A DNA stretch of 64,000 nt from Microbacteriaceae bacterium (GCA_019638805.1 JAHBTA010000007.1:1-64000), one strand, 5' to 3'. Positions 50,569-59,552 are shown, numbered from the stretch's first letter. Translations and numbers: made by a program. Notes: generated by a model from the letters alone, not told the origin.

Positions 50569-51187
50569 GGTCGTCGACCCTTACCTCGACCCCGACACGG
50601 GGTTGCTGCGCAACCTGGTTGGTGCTCGCACGCAGGACGCGCTCGACCTTGTGGAGGGTGACCTGACCTACATTCGTGCCGCCGAGCTGCAGGCACGCCC
50701 CATCCGGCCCACCGGAGATCTGGACGAGTTCCGCGCGATCCATCGGCAGTTGTTCCAGGACATCTACCCGTGGGCGGGCGAAGTGCGCACAGTCGACATC
50801 CGGAAGAACGTCGCGGGTGCCGAACACTTCCTATCCGTGGGCGCTATCGACCGCGGCTCGATGTTCGCCGCGGACGAGCTGCTTGCGGACAACATGTTGC
50901 GCGGGATGAACCGTGAGCAGTTCGTAGACCGGCTCAGCCACCACTACGGCGGGTGGAATTACGTTCATCCCTTCCGCGAAGGCAATGGCCGAACTCAGCG
51001 CGTGTTCTGGAATCGAGTCGCCGCCGACGTCGGCTGGCAGCTGGACTGGCGCCCCGTGCAGGGAGCCGTGAACGATGCGGCCTGTCGCGCCGCTTCGGAG
51101 CGCGGTGACTTCGGTCCTCTCCGGGCGATGTTCGGCCAGGTCGTCCTGCCTGCCGGTGCTGAGGTAAGATCCCTCGACCGCGCCTGA
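50561..51187 (+). CDS. Fic-domain toxin (AMP transferase)
   Basis: 208 residues from TTG 50561, overlapping the antitoxin by 8 bp. The Fic motif HPFREGNGR starts at H136 and is complete (HPFx[D/E]GNGRxxR). The flap region DIYPWAGEVRTVDIRKN is intact. Expected to adenylylate a target protein unless held by the antitoxin. Forms a VbhA/VbhT-type class I Fic module, here probably a plasmid maintenance system. Confidence 0.92.
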   Translation: MAEVVDPYLDPDTGLLRNLVGARTQDALDLVEGDLTYIRAAELQARPIRPTGDLDEFRAIHRQLFQDIYPWAGEVRTVDIRKNVAGAEHFLSVGAIDRGSMFAADELLADNMLRGMNREQFVDRLSHHYGGWNYVHPFREGNGRTQRVFWNRVAADVGWQLDWRPVQGAVNDAACRAASERGDFGPLRAMFGQVVLPAGAEVRSLDRA

Positions 51188-51239
51188 TCGGTTTGCTCTT
51201 CGCTCCTCGAGGGCGACCGATGCCTCCCGGCTCGCGCAG

Positions 51240-51752
51240 ATGGACACCCCAACACGACCCGGTGCCGGTGCCGGTGCCGGTGGCGCCACCCCGGCGTCGA
51301 GGGCGGCTTATCGTGCCCCGCACGGGCTCGACAGTGACCTGGTGGTCATCGACTGCCCGAACCGGCAAGGAGGGCCGCTCACGCTCGGCGCCCTGAGCGC
51401 AGCCGACTCGGTGGTGTACGCCGCCAACGGCACCGCAGACGGCCTGGACGGCTTCTACGGCGCTCGTCAGTCCGTAGGCAGGTTCGTGGCAGCACGGCAA
51501 AAGATGGGAGCCCAGGTCGAGCTGCGCGAGCTGGGAATCATTGTCGGTGACGCCCAGCTCACAGTTCCCAGTCGCGTCGCCGTGAACGTCACCGACGAGC
51601 TGGAAGATTCTGGATTGTTGCTGCGACCCATCGTGCCGAATAGGGCGATCGTGCGTGAAATGCGCCTGACCCATGAGTGGTACGGCAATTACAGAAAGGG
51701 GACACCCGTCGTGGACGCATACGAAGAACTGACAAGGAAGGTGATCGCATGA
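51240..51752 (+). pseudogene. ParA-like ATPase lacking its Walker A region
   Basis: SDLVVIDCPNRQGGPLTLGA, LSAADSVVYAANGTADGLDG and PNRAIVREMRLTHEWYGNY match the C-terminal two thirds of plasmid ParA proteins. The KGGVxKT P-loop and first ~90 residues are missing, replaced by a short Gly/Ala-rich stretch encoded by GGTGCC repeats (about 51261-51280). It cannot bind ATP as ParA does, so it is a remnant of a partition module from another plasmid. Confidence 0.8.
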
Positions 51753-52128
51753 GCGAGCTCCCCGATCGACCCCCAGCGCTGCCGCGCCGTGGCCCTAAGC
51801 CAGCGGCAGACGAGCAGGTAGACCCGGTTGACCCTGTGACGGTCGCCGCACCGCCACAGGCAGCCCCAGCGGCGCCCAGCGCCGCCGCCACGTCCGCCCC
51901 GGCAGCGAAGCCGACAGCCGCTAACCGTGCGGGATCTCCGAACGTCGATGCAGTGCCGACGTCGGCACCACGGCGCGGCAGGCCACGTCACGGGATCTCG
52001 CGCTCCCATTCAGCACGCGCCTGTCGACGGATGTTCTAGAGACCATCGACCGGGTAGCCACGGAAGATGACATGACGATCCGCGACGTCGTCGAGACTGC
52101 CGTTCGCGCACACTACGCCGGCCGGTGA
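51749..52128 (+). pseudogene. RHH partition partner, frameshifted
   Basis: ATG 51749 overlaps the parA remnant stop (ATGA). The N-terminal Pro/Ala linker runs to RRGRPRH; the expected RHH domain LALPFSTRLSTDVLETIDRV, then EDDMTIRDVVETAVRAHYAG, continues in another frame to TGA at 52128. The frame breaks at about 51992. Together with the truncated ParA this is a dead partition module. Confidence 0.8.
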
Positions 52129-52263
52129 GACGTGGGGGAGCCTCGCAGCTGTGCTACTCATCGATCGCGCCGCGTCGCGGCCCTGACTGATACCGAATTC
52201 TTTGACCTTTCCGGCTGCGCGATCATAGTTCGCTTCGCGCCTACGCTCCGGGCTTTCGCGGCA
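52129..52263 (+). other. Junction before repeat copy B
   Basis: Non-coding. From about 52209 the sequence (TTCCGGCTGCGCGATCATAG ... GCGGCATATCCTCC) resembles the tail of the large repeats (37893-37953), including the 28-bp repeat at 52244-52271. The IS110 unit of copy B starts directly after it. Confidence 0.6.
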
Positions 52264-52271
52264 TATCCTCC

Positions 52272-52469
52272 CTCTCTAATGAAAGGTGGTTGGCCCGGTG
52301 CCGACTGACAGGCTGGGAATCGGACTGCCTGGCGTGGCTCTTCCTCCCTCTGTCCCGTTCGCGGTGACTTGGTAGCGACTCGTCCGCCAGGCAGTTCGAC
52401 CATGGCCCGTCCCGCTGCGATGGCTTGATAGAAGGTTGTCCGACCTGCGGGTCGTGACTCATTAGAGAG
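52272..52469 (+). ncRNA. Structured IS110 non-coding end, candidate bridge RNA (copy B)
   Basis: Same sequence as 34275-34472. Closing arms at 52272-52282 and 52459-52469, inner stem arms at 52324-52334 and 52385-52395. Confidence 0.55.
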
Positions 52470-52528
52470 CTGCCCCGCAACGATCCTCCGGGCCGTTTCC
52501 ATCGGATCGATCGGAAGGATGCACCAGG

Positions 52529-53638
52529 TTGCCCATCGTTGCTGAACAGTTCTCCTTTGTCGTTGGCGTGGATACGCACGCCAGAACGCACACGTACGTC
52601 GTCGTCGAGGCCGTCACCGGTCGGCTGATCGACTTGGAACAGTTCCCGGTGACCGCCGCGGGCATCGCCCGAGCGCTCGGCTGGATCGGCCGCCGCACCA
52701 CCGGGAGCGTCCTTGCCGCGGTCGAAGGTGTTGGCTCGTACGGGGCAGGGCTGGTCGCCGCTCTCGAGGCGGCGGCCATTCCCGTCGTGGAGGCCAAGCC
52801 GCCACGCTCGGCGGTCCGCGAGGGGCGGGATAAGTCCGATCGTCATGACGCGGAGGCGGCCGCCAGAGGCATGCTGGGTCGTGAGGTCGACAAGCTCCCT
52901 CACCCGCGTGCCGGAAAGGTTCGAAGCGCGCTGCGAGTACTGCTTGCGGCGCGGCGATCGATGGACACCCAACGCACCGCGATGCGCAACACACTCACCG
53001 CACTGCTGCGGGTGATCGACTTGGGCGTCGACGCGCGCAAGCCGCTCACGGATCAGCAGGTATCCCTGATCGCCTCGTGGCGGTCACGGGCCAGCGACGA
53101 CATCGAGCAAGCCACAGCCAGAGCCGAGGCAGTGCGGCTTGCTCGCGACGTGCTCATCCTCACGGTCAGGATGCAGCAGAACCGGGACGCGCTCGAGACC
53201 CACACCACCGAGCTCACGCCCACGCTGCTGCGAGCACGCGGGATTGGGCCGGTGACGGCCGCTGTGTTCCTCACCGCTTACTCGCACCCCGGCAGGGTCC
53301 GGAGCGAAGCAGCGTTCGCCGCCCTGGCCGGCGCCTCACCGCTGCAGGCCTCCAGCGGCAACACCACCCGCCACCGCCTCAACCGATCCGGCGACCGGCA
53401 ACTCAACCGAGCACTGGACGTCGTGGCGCGGGTGCGTCTAGCCAAGGACCCGCAGACTCGTGCCTACCGGGAACGGCGTCTGGCCGAGGGCAAATCGACG
53501 CGGGAGATTCGCCGCCAGCTCAAGCGCTACATCGCCCGCCAGGTCTACCGCGAACTCACCGCGGCGATGAGCGCAACCGCAGAAGGGCCTGACACCACCA
53601 CGCTCGGCACCAGCGACGCGCCAGGGGTGAAAGGCTGA
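52529..53638 (+). CDS. IS110-family transposase (DEDD recombinase), copy B
   Basis: Identical to the protein encoded at 34532-35641: TTG start, DEDD RuvC-like domain with D15, Transposase_20 domain at the C-terminus. Full length, so either copy could act on both. Confidence 0.95.
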   Translation: MPIVAEQFSFVVGVDTHARTHTYVVVEAVTGRLIDLEQFPVTAAGIARALGWIGRRTTGSVLAAVEGVGSYGAGLVAALEAAAIPVVEAKPPRSAVREGRDKSDRHDAEAAARGMLGREVDKLPHPRAGKVRSALRVLLAARRSMDTQRTAMRNTLTALLRVIDLGVDARKPLTDQQVSLIASWRSRASDDIEQATARAEAVRLARDVLILTVRMQQNRDALETHTTELTPTLLRARGIGPVTAAVFLTAYSHPGRVRSEAAFAALAGASPLQASSGNTTRHRLNRSGDRQLNRALDVVARVRLAKDPQTRAYRERRLAEGKSTREIRRQLKRYIARQVYRELTAAMSATAEGPDTTTLGTSDAPGVKG

Positions 53639-53745
53639 ACGGCCAGTTGCCGGCGCAAGCAGGCTGCTCGCCATTGCGATCGTGAGTGGCACTGTCAGCG
53701 CCAACAGGGCGATCCCTGTTCCCCTGGGAGGAGCACACTTGAGGC

Positions 53746-54189
53746 ATGAAGGTGGAGATCCTGCACATCGACGATTGCCCAAACTGGGAAGAAGCCGGCC
53801 GCCGGATGACCGCCGCCCTGATCGAAACAGGACACGAAAACGTGGGCGTCACGTTCAGGCGGCTGCAGAGCTCGGAGGACGCGTCCGGAGTTCCGTTCGC
53901 TGGCTCCCCCACGATCGTGGTTGACGGTGCGGATCTTTTTCCGACGGGCACTCGGATCACCGAGCTGGCCTGCCGGGTGTATGGGACACGCGATGGTCTG
54001 GCTGGCTTGCCGACCGCTGAACAACTCGTCGACGCCCTCAATCAGCGCGGCGAGCTTGCAACGGATTGCTCCTGCTGCGGACGGTCCTACCCGCGACGCA
54101 AGCTACACGACGTGGCAGGAACCGGAACACTCATCTGCCGCCGCTGTGGCCTGTGGATCGCGTTCAGGCGTCGCGGGGATCGACTGTGA
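53746..54189 (+). CDS. Thioredoxin-like DF-family protein with zinc ribbon, copy B
   Basis: Identical to 35749-36192: thioredoxin-like domain with HIDDCPNWEEAG, then a two-CxxC zinc ribbon. Confidence 0.7.
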   Translation: MKVEILHIDDCPNWEEAGRRMTAALIETGHENVGVTFRRLQSSEDASGVPFAGSPTIVVDGADLFPTGTRITELACRVYGTRDGLAGLPTAEQLVDALNQRGELATDCSCCGRSYPRRKLHDVAGTGTLICRRCGLWIAFRRRGDRL

Positions 54190-54241
54190 GCTGGGCCCCG
54201 GATGGGCTGCCGGCGCGATACGGTGCGGGCTCGGCCCGCGA

Positions 54242-54766
54242 TCAGTCCCTTCCTCGCGCAGGTTCTTTGCTACTGCGGGCGTGAGTAGCGAGCATGAGCG
54301 CCCACAGGGCGATCCCGCTCGTGGTGAAGATGTCGGCAACGTTGAAGGCCGCGAACCAGTCCACCGCGATGAAATCGACGACATGACCTGTCAGTGGTCC
54401 GTCTTCGGCACGACTGAAGCGATCCCAGAGGTTGCCGATTGCCCCACCCGCCGTGACGGCCAAGAAGACGGTGGCGAGGATGTCCTGGTTCCGGATGGTG
54501 CGGACGGCGACCCAGCCCACGAGGGCTAGCACAACGGCGGCCAGCGCGAACGCCAGAGGACTACCGATGTCCGCGCCCATCCCGAACGCCACGCCGGGGT
54601 TGAATGTCAGTTCGAGGCGGACTGTGGGGACGAGCTCGATGACTTGACCGTCCTCGAGCTCGTCCAACGCCCATCGTTTGGTGAGCTGGTCGAGCACCAG
54701 GGCAGCCCCCAGTGACAAGCCCACCAGGATGATCCGGCCGATCAGTCTTCTGCTCGGAGCCCTCAC
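54242..54766 (-). CDS. lspA: Lipoprotein signal peptidase, copy B
   Basis: Identical to 36245-36769, catalytic D131 and D145 kept. Third gene of the second cmtR-cadD-lspA operon. Confidence 0.95.
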   Translation of the reverse strand: MRAPSRRLIGRIILVGLSLGAALVLDQLTKRWALDELEDGQVIELVPTVRLELTFNPGVAFGMGADIGSPLAFALAAVVLALVGWVAVRTIRNQDILATVFLAVTAGGAIGNLWDRFSRAEDGPLTGHVVDFIAVDWFAAFNVADIFTTSGIALWALMLATHARSSKEPARGRD

Positions 54767-55386
54767 GTGAGGACGCCGATGAGGCGGGGAATGACGCCCG
54801 ACTCGATGAGGATGTAGAGACCGAGCCCAATGAAGACGGCCGGGACAAGCCAGTGCTCAATCTTTTCTAGCGCCTCGGTCACGCGTCGGTTGGTCCCGAT
54901 CGCACGGGCCAACAGACACCAACCGGCGAGAAGAATCAGGAACACCACGATCGTCACGACGGTGTCCAACACGGGCTGCGTCCGAAACACCGGGGTGTAG
55001 AGCGAGATGTTGTCGGCCCCATTGGCGATGGTGATACCAGCCACCCCGAGGAGCCCACCTGCTCGGATGGCGCTCTCGTCATCGTCATCATCGTGGTCAG
55101 CGTTGCGGCGGCGCACCAGGAAGCGGATAAGCCCGTACACGCCGATGCCGAGCGGCAGCAGCCCGAGGAAGCCAACCCACTCATCCGGCACCAATGTCAG
55201 CCCGAGGGCGGCCACCACGCTGACCATGATCAGCGTGATCAGTCCGAGGTATTGCCCCGCAATGACTTTCCACACGGTGAGAGTGCCGCCGCGTGTGGTT
55301 GCGAGGAAGAGGATCGTCAGTACAACCAGATCGTCGATGTTGGTGCTGACGAAGAGCCCGATGGCAGCAACAACCGCGCCGATCAT
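54763..55386 (-). CDS. cadD: CadD-family cadmium resistance transporter, copy B
   Basis: Identical to 36766-37389. Two copies would raise the dosage of cadmium resistance. Confidence 0.92.
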   Translation of the reverse strand: MIGAVVAAIGLFVSTNIDDLVVLTILFLATTRGGTLTVWKVIAGQYLGLITLIMVSVVAALGLTLVPDEWVGFLGLLPLGIGVYGLIRFLVRRRNADHDDDDDESAIRAGGLLGVAGITIANGADNISLYTPVFRTQPVLDTVVTIVVFLILLAGWCLLARAIGTNRRVTEALEKIEHWLVPAVFIGLGLYILIESGVIPRLIGVLT

Positions 55387-55766
55387 GCTTTGAACTTTCC
55401 GGCGAGGGTGTTTGCGCGCACCGCGGTCGCTCGCCGTGCCTGCGACCCGTGCACGGAGCACAAGTCGACCTTGTACCCAGTGGCCTCGAGCAGCACTTCC
55501 GCCGCTTTCAAGAGATCCATCAGCTCTGGTCGTGAAAGCGCATAGAACACCTGCCGGCCGTCAACTCGCCCTTCCAGCAGGCCGCAATCCCGCAGACACG
55601 CCACATGCTCCGACACGGTGGATTGAGCCAGACCCAGCGTCTCCACAAGGTCCCTCACCCGAGCCTCTCCGCCCTGCAGCTGGCGGACAATCGCCAAGCG
55701 GGTCGGCTCAGCCAGCGAATGGAACAGCGAAACTGCGGCAAGACTGCTGTCAGTTTGAATCGGCAT
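55383..55766 (-). CDS. cmtR: CmtR-like ArsR-family metal sensor, copy B
   Basis: Identical to 37386-37769, with C57, C61 and C103. Can cross-regulate both operons because the operators are identical. Confidence 0.9.
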   Translation of the reverse strand: MPIQTDSSLAAVSLFHSLAEPTRLAIVRQLQGGEARVRDLVETLGLAQSTVSEHVACLRDCGLLEGRVDGRQVFYALSRPELMDLLKAAEVLLEATGYKVDLCSVHGSQARRATAVRANTLAGKFKA

Positions 55767-55769
55767 CTA

Positions 55770-55782
55770 CCGATTATATCGG
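55770..55782 (-). promoter_or_regulatory. CmtR operator overlapping the -10 box, copy B
   Basis: Same CCGAT-TAT-ATCGG site as at 37773-37785, directly before the ATG at 55766. Confidence 0.75.
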
Positions 55783-55922
55783 GACATGTCGATCAAACTT
55801 CAAGCGCAGCGGCCAAGCGATCAGCGCGCGACGGCGACGCGGGTTTCGAGCTCCACATGAGCCACCCAAGGCTGGGGGTTTCCCGTTTCCGGCTGCGCCA
55901 TCGTAGCTGCCGTCCACGGCTT

Positions 55923-55950
55923 CGCTCCGGGCTTTCGCGGCATATCCTCC
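55923..55950 (+). repeat. 28-bp GC-rich repeat at the right side of the metal cassette (copy B)
   Basis: Same bases as 52244-52271 and 37926-37953. In copy B the pair at 52244 and 55923 brackets the IS110-metal unit exactly as direct repeats. Confidence 0.8.
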
Positions 55951-56140
55951 TCCGCTGGCGCTCCGTCCGGTATTCCACGACCCTGCGCTACGCCGCTCCC
56001 GCCCGCTCTCGATGACACCGCCGAAAACGGCAAACAAATGAACAGAGATCGATTGACAGCGGGACATAGAAGGGTCGCTGCGCTCAGTCCGGTACCGCCT
56101 TCGCTCGGCGCTCCGCACCGTCCACTCCCCCTCGATCAAC

Positions 56141-56185
56141 TCGCCCGGAGAGGGCGAAGGAATGGTCGCAGAGAAGGAGAGAACC
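56141..56185 (+). promoter_or_regulatory. Leader element of the ParB-like gene
   Basis: TCGCCC-GGAGA-GGGCGA hairpin (56141-56157), then AGGAATGGTCGCAGAGAAGG, AGAGAACC and GTG. Shares with the leaders of 59100 and 60838 the order hairpin, GGTC(G/A)(A), GAAGGAGAGA, 3 nt, start. Confidence 0.7.
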
Positions 56186-57586
56186 GTGACCGCTACCAGC
56201 ACCGATGCAGCACCCGGATTCATCGCGCACGTCGACCCGAACGAGATCCAGGTGGACACCAACGTCCGCACCGTCGTCACCCTCGACCCCGAGTTCGTCG
56301 AGAGCATCCGTCAGCACGGCGTCCTCGAGCCGGTGGTCTGCTGCCGCGACGAGGACGGCACGCTCAAGGTCCGCATGGGCCAGCGGCGCACCCTCGCCGC
56401 ACGCGACGCGGGTCGGCCCACCATCCCGGCCTACATCGTCGACGGCGACAACACCACCGTCGACCGGATCGTGCAGCAACTCGCGGAGAACGACCAGCGC
56501 AGCGCGCTCAGCCAGGGCGAGCGGGCGCTAGCGTACCGGCAGCTCACCCTCGAGGGGATCAGCGTCGCCCAGGTCGCCAAGCGCACCGGCGCATCGAAGG
56601 CCGACATCCAGGCCGCGATCAAGGTCACCGAAGGCCACAGCACCGTCGAGGCGCTGCACGAGTTCCCCATCGCCTTCGACCACGCCGCCGCGATCCTCGA
56701 GTTCGAGGAGTACCCCGAGCTGCACAGCAGCCTGATCGAGACGGCCAGCACCAACCCCGACCGGTTCGCCCACCACCTCGAGCGGGCCAAGCAGGACCGC
56801 GACCAGGCGATCCTGGTCGCCGCCGAGGCCGAGCGATTCGCGGCGCTGGGCATCACGGTCCTCGAGGAAGTGCCCGAGGACAGGTGGTACTCCATCCACC
56901 GCGTCATCGACAAGAACGGGCGCAGCATCAACCCGGACGAGTTCGAGGCGCTGGAGATCCCCGCCGACCACAAGGCCGTGACGATCCGGTCGACCTGGTG
57001 GAACGACCGCCTGAACGTCGCCCGGTTCATCCGCGAGCCGGAGTCCCACGGCTACACGCCGAGTGCTGAAGACGGCAGCAGCGACGCGCCGCTGACCGAC
57101 GAGCAGAAGGCCGAGCGCAAGGCCGAGCGCAAGGCGCTGATCGAGAACAACAAGGCGATGGACGCCGCCACCGTCGTCCGCCGCGAGTTCCTCGCCACGC
57201 TGCTCAGCCGCAAGACGCTCCCGAAGGATGCCGGCACGTTCATCGCCCGAGCGCTCACCGCCTACCGGGGCCGCACCGGAGGCGGGATCACCGAGGGGAA
57301 CGCCCTGGCGATCGAACTGCTCGGTCTCGAGGGGAAGACCAGCCACTACGGGCCGACGCCGCTGGACAAGTACATGGACGAGGGCGGCTCGCCCGCCCGG
57401 GCGACGCTCGCGATCGCGATGGGGGGCATCGAGCGGGTCATGCACCGCCAGTCGTGGCGGATGCCGACCGAGGAGGACGCCACCTGGCTGACCCAGCTTG
57501 AAGAGTGGGGCTACACCCTCTCCGACGTCGAGCGGATCATCACCGACACCATCGCGGAGCGCAACGGGAGCGCCGCGGTCGCCTGA
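56186..57586 (+). CDS. ParB/Spo0J-like nuclease-domain protein
   Basis: 466 residues from GTG 56186, 3 nt after GAAGGAGAGA. The N-terminal ParB domain shows IQVDTNVRTVVTLDPEFVES, IRQHGVLEPVVCCRDEDGTL, VRMGQRRTLAARDAGRPTIP; LAENDQRSALSQGERALAYR and VAQVAKRTGASKADIQAAIK form the HTH part. A long C-terminal extension has a KAERKAERKALIENNK stretch. It may be a CTPase-type DNA-binding protein of plasmid maintenance; it is not next to parA, so it is not a simple ParAB pair. It shares its leader with ssb. Confidence 0.88.
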   Translation: MTATSTDAAPGFIAHVDPNEIQVDTNVRTVVTLDPEFVESIRQHGVLEPVVCCRDEDGTLKVRMGQRRTLAARDAGRPTIPAYIVDGDNTTVDRIVQQLAENDQRSALSQGERALAYRQLTLEGISVAQVAKRTGASKADIQAAIKVTEGHSTVEALHEFPIAFDHAAAILEFEEYPELHSSLIETASTNPDRFAHHLERAKQDRDQAILVAAEAERFAALGITVLEEVPEDRWYSIHRVIDKNGRSINPDEFEALEIPADHKAVTIRSTWWNDRLNVARFIREPESHGYTPSAEDGSSDAPLTDEQKAERKAERKALIENNKAMDAATVVRREFLATLLSRKTLPKDAGTFIARALTAYRGRTGGGITEGNALAIELLGLEGKTSHYGPTPLDKYMDEGGSPARATLAIAMGGIERVMHRQSWRMPTEEDATWLTQLEEWGYTLSDVERIITDTIAERNGSAAVA

Positions 57587-57728
57587 GCGCAGCACCGAAG
57601 GCGGCGGGTCGCCGGTCGGCTCGCCCCCTTCGGGCTGGGCCAGCAAGACGCCGGGACGAGAGGACTCCGCCCCCTCGTTAGGACCCAGCGGTAGAATCCG
57701 GATCGACGACCGACAGAAGGAGGATGCC

Positions 57729-58160
57729 GTGGCCACCACCAACCGCGTCGGCATCCACGCTGTGGCGGACGCCTCCGCGAACGCGGCTCTCGCTGCTCGG
57801 CTGGTCGAAGCGGGCGAGGGCCTTGATGCCGGATGGCGCTACGGGGTCCTGCAGACCGTGGACGACTACCTCTCCGACCTACGGCGCGGCGGGATCGAGC
57901 TGGCGGAAAAGGTGTTCGACGCTGAGCCGGCGCCCACGGGCGCCCGGGAGCTCGACGCGGCGTTCGCCGCCCTTGCGGACTACTTCGCGTCACGCGACGG
58001 CTGGACGGTGCCCGCGTGGGCGCTCGACCCTCAGCGCACCGTCGAGCGGTGGTATCCGAGCGTGCCAGGGATCTTCCGCGCCGAGGCCGATCGAGAAAGC
58101 CCCCCAGCGTTCCTCGAACGCGGCATCCGAATCACCGCACGCTCCCTGCTGCGCGCATGA
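57729..58160 (+). CDS. Putative antitoxin partner of the DUF6036 nucleotidyltransferase
   Basis: 143 residues from GTG 57729 with AAGGAGG 5 nt upstream; a TAGAAT -10 candidate lies at about 57693. Helical, with LSDLRRGGIELAEKVFDAEP and AFAALADYFASRDGWTVPAW; the C-terminal GIFRAEADRESPPAFLERGI is typical of the small gene that precedes DUF6036 proteins. Stop overlaps the next start (ATGA). The antitoxin role is inferred from context. Confidence 0.7.
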   Translation: MATTNRVGIHAVADASANAALAARLVEAGEGLDAGWRYGVLQTVDDYLSDLRRGGIELAEKVFDAEPAPTGARELDAAFAALADYFASRDGWTVPAWALDPQRTVERWYPSVPGIFRAEADRESPPAFLERGIRITARSLLRA

Positions 58161-58804
58161 CCTCGAGCGGCTCGGACTTCGACGGCCCCGGGCTGCGCTT
58201 GATGCTTCAGCGGCTGTCCGATCGACTCGACGAGCGAGGGCAGAGCGCTCGGCTGTTCGTTGTCGGCGGAGCGGCGATGGCGCTGAAGTACGAGGCCCGC
58301 CGCCTCACCAGGGACATCGACGCGATCTTCGAACCCGCGCCTGAAGTGCGGCACGTTGTGGAGGAGCTCGGGGCCGAGCATGGCCTCCGGCCCGACTGGC
58401 TCAATGACGGCGCCAAGGGCTACATGCCCGGCGTGGACTCGGACGCCGAGATCGCGTTCGAGTCGTCCTCGCTCGTCGTCGAGGTGGCCTCGCCGGAGTA
58501 TCTGCTCGCGATGAAGCTCCATGCGGCTCGCGACGACCAAGACCTCGACGATGCCGCGGTGCTGTTCATCCGTGCCGGCTACACGTCGGCCGAGCAAGCG
58601 TGCGACTTGCTGGAGCGCAAGTACCCCGCGCACACCCTGCTCCCCCGGCACCGGTACAGCGCGGATGAGGTGGCCGCCCGCGCCGCAGGCAAGATCGCCT
58701 CCTCGGGGGTGGCCGGCCCTCACGCGGGTGGCGCGGCTCGGAGCCTGCCTCCGACTCGCGACCATCACCGCGCCGAGTCCCGCGGACTCGACCTAGACCG
58801 CTAG
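58157..58804 (+). CDS. DUF6036 nucleotidyltransferase (AbiEii-like toxin)
   Basis: 215 residues. RLFVVGGAAMALKYEARRLT and RDIDAIFEP form the GG ... DxD core of nucleotidyltransferases (GGAAM, DID), followed by YLLAMKLHAARDDQDLDDAA with the conserved K and D residues. Such enzymes act as toxins in type IV AbiE or MenT-like systems by modifying RNA or nucleotides. With the upstream gene it forms a probable plasmid-stabilising pair. Confidence 0.85.
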   Translation: MTSSGSDFDGPGLRLMLQRLSDRLDERGQSARLFVVGGAAMALKYEARRLTRDIDAIFEPAPEVRHVVEELGAEHGLRPDWLNDGAKGYMPGVDSDAEIAFESSSLVVEVASPEYLLAMKLHAARDDQDLDDAAVLFIRAGYTSAEQACDLLERKYPAHTLLPRHRYSADEVAARAAGKIASSGVAGPHAGGAARSLPPTRDHHRAESRGLDLDR

Positions 58805-58818
58805 CCCTCTACTTCGAG

Positions 58819-58841
58819 GGCCGGCGCGAATCGCGCCGGCC
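58819..58841 (+). terminator. 11-bp GC hairpin after the DUF6036 gene
   Basis: GGCCGGCGCGA, A, TCGCGCCGGCC, 15 bp after the stop at 58804. The stem is perfect with a one-base centre, so in practice the loop will be larger. Confidence 0.7.
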
Positions 58842-58865
58842 GGCGCCGGCGACGGAGGCCGGCGC
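58840..58865 (+). repeat. 26-bp GC repeat shared with 60563-60588
   Basis: CCGGCGCCGGCGACGG followed by AGGCCGGCGC, identical at both places, each time downstream of a gene and upstream of a leader element. Confidence 0.8.
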
Positions 58866-58978
58866 AACTGCTACCCAAAGCGGTGCCGGCATTCGCCGGC
58901 GCTGTGCTGGATGCCTTCACACCCTCCCGGCCGGCCGAGCGTATCTCCCTGCGTCGCTGCCGTGCTCGTCGCTCGCTA

Positions 58979-59099
58979 TTTCCAGACTCCGGCTGCGCCT
59001 CCGCTTAGGAACCGCTCGCTCCGGCACTCACGCGCCTCCGGTCGAACCGCTGACCTTTGCCCGGGAGGGCGCGAAGAACGGTCAACGAAGGAGAGAGCA
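58979..59099 (+). promoter_or_regulatory. Leader element of the DUF3846 gene, with 42-bp block shared with ssb
   Basis: 58979-59020 is identical to 60713-60754 (42 bp, starts TTTCCAGACTCCGGCTGC). After it: hairpin GCCC-GGGA-GGGC (59059-59070), GCGAAGAACGGTCAACGAAG, GAGAGAGCA and ATG. Confidence 0.75.
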
Positions 59100-59528
59100 A
59101 TGACCAAGACCATCATCGGGATGCGGCTCGGCGGGGGCGTGGCAGAGCGCGTCGCGCTCGACGCCCTGAACCTGGGAGACAGCATCCGGCGCGAGATCGA
59201 CTGCCGCAGCTTCGACGTCGTGGGGCTCCGCGGCCACCTCGACCTGTTCGTCGACGACGAGGGCGCGATCAACGGATCAGAGCTGAACCTGCCGCTGACC
59301 AAGACCGCCCACATGCTCGGCACCCCGACCGTGCTGTACGGCGCGGGAGTGTTCGTCGGCATCGACAAGACGGACGGATCGAGCGTCAGCCTCACGGAGA
59401 CGCAGTTCGCGATCCTCCGCGACGCGATGCAGACCCGCCCCAGCTTCGAGCTGCTCAACAAGCTCGCTGCCAGCCTCGCCCCGCTCGGCGCGGCACTCGA
59501 CCGCAGCCTCACCACCCACCTGGCCTGA
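59100..59528 (+). CDS. DUF3846-like protein
   Basis: 142 residues from ATG 59100. DCRSFDVVGLRGHLDLFVDD, EGAINGSELNLPLTKTAHML, LYGAGVFVG and LTETQFAILRDAM follow the DUF3846 pattern (vDc....v.L...idl.vDdEg..ng...N..a.........lyG..v..G). Found mainly on plasmids and phages, function unknown. Its leader is nearly that of ssb. Confidence 0.75.
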   Translation: MTKTIIGMRLGGGVAERVALDALNLGDSIRREIDCRSFDVVGLRGHLDLFVDDEGAINGSELNLPLTKTAHMLGTPTVLYGAGVFVGIDKTDGSSVSLTETQFAILRDAMQTRPSFELLNKLAASLAPLGAALDRSLTTHLA

Positions 59529-59552
59529 GCGCCACCACCGAAGGAGAGAGCA

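Larger units (their letters stand above)
52264..56094 (+). repeat. Large direct repeat, copy B (3,831 bp)
   Basis: Second copy of 34267-38097. Left flank carries the 28-bp repeat; right flank runs into the leader of the ParB-like gene. Homologous recombination between the copies would release a 17,997-bp circle carrying the catabolic cluster. Confidence 0.95.

Noticed and set aside
34267-56094. Classical composite transposon with terminal inverted repeats
   Set aside because: No terminal inverted repeats or flanking target duplication of the whole 21.8 kb were found; the structure is better described as a segment between two long direct repeats.
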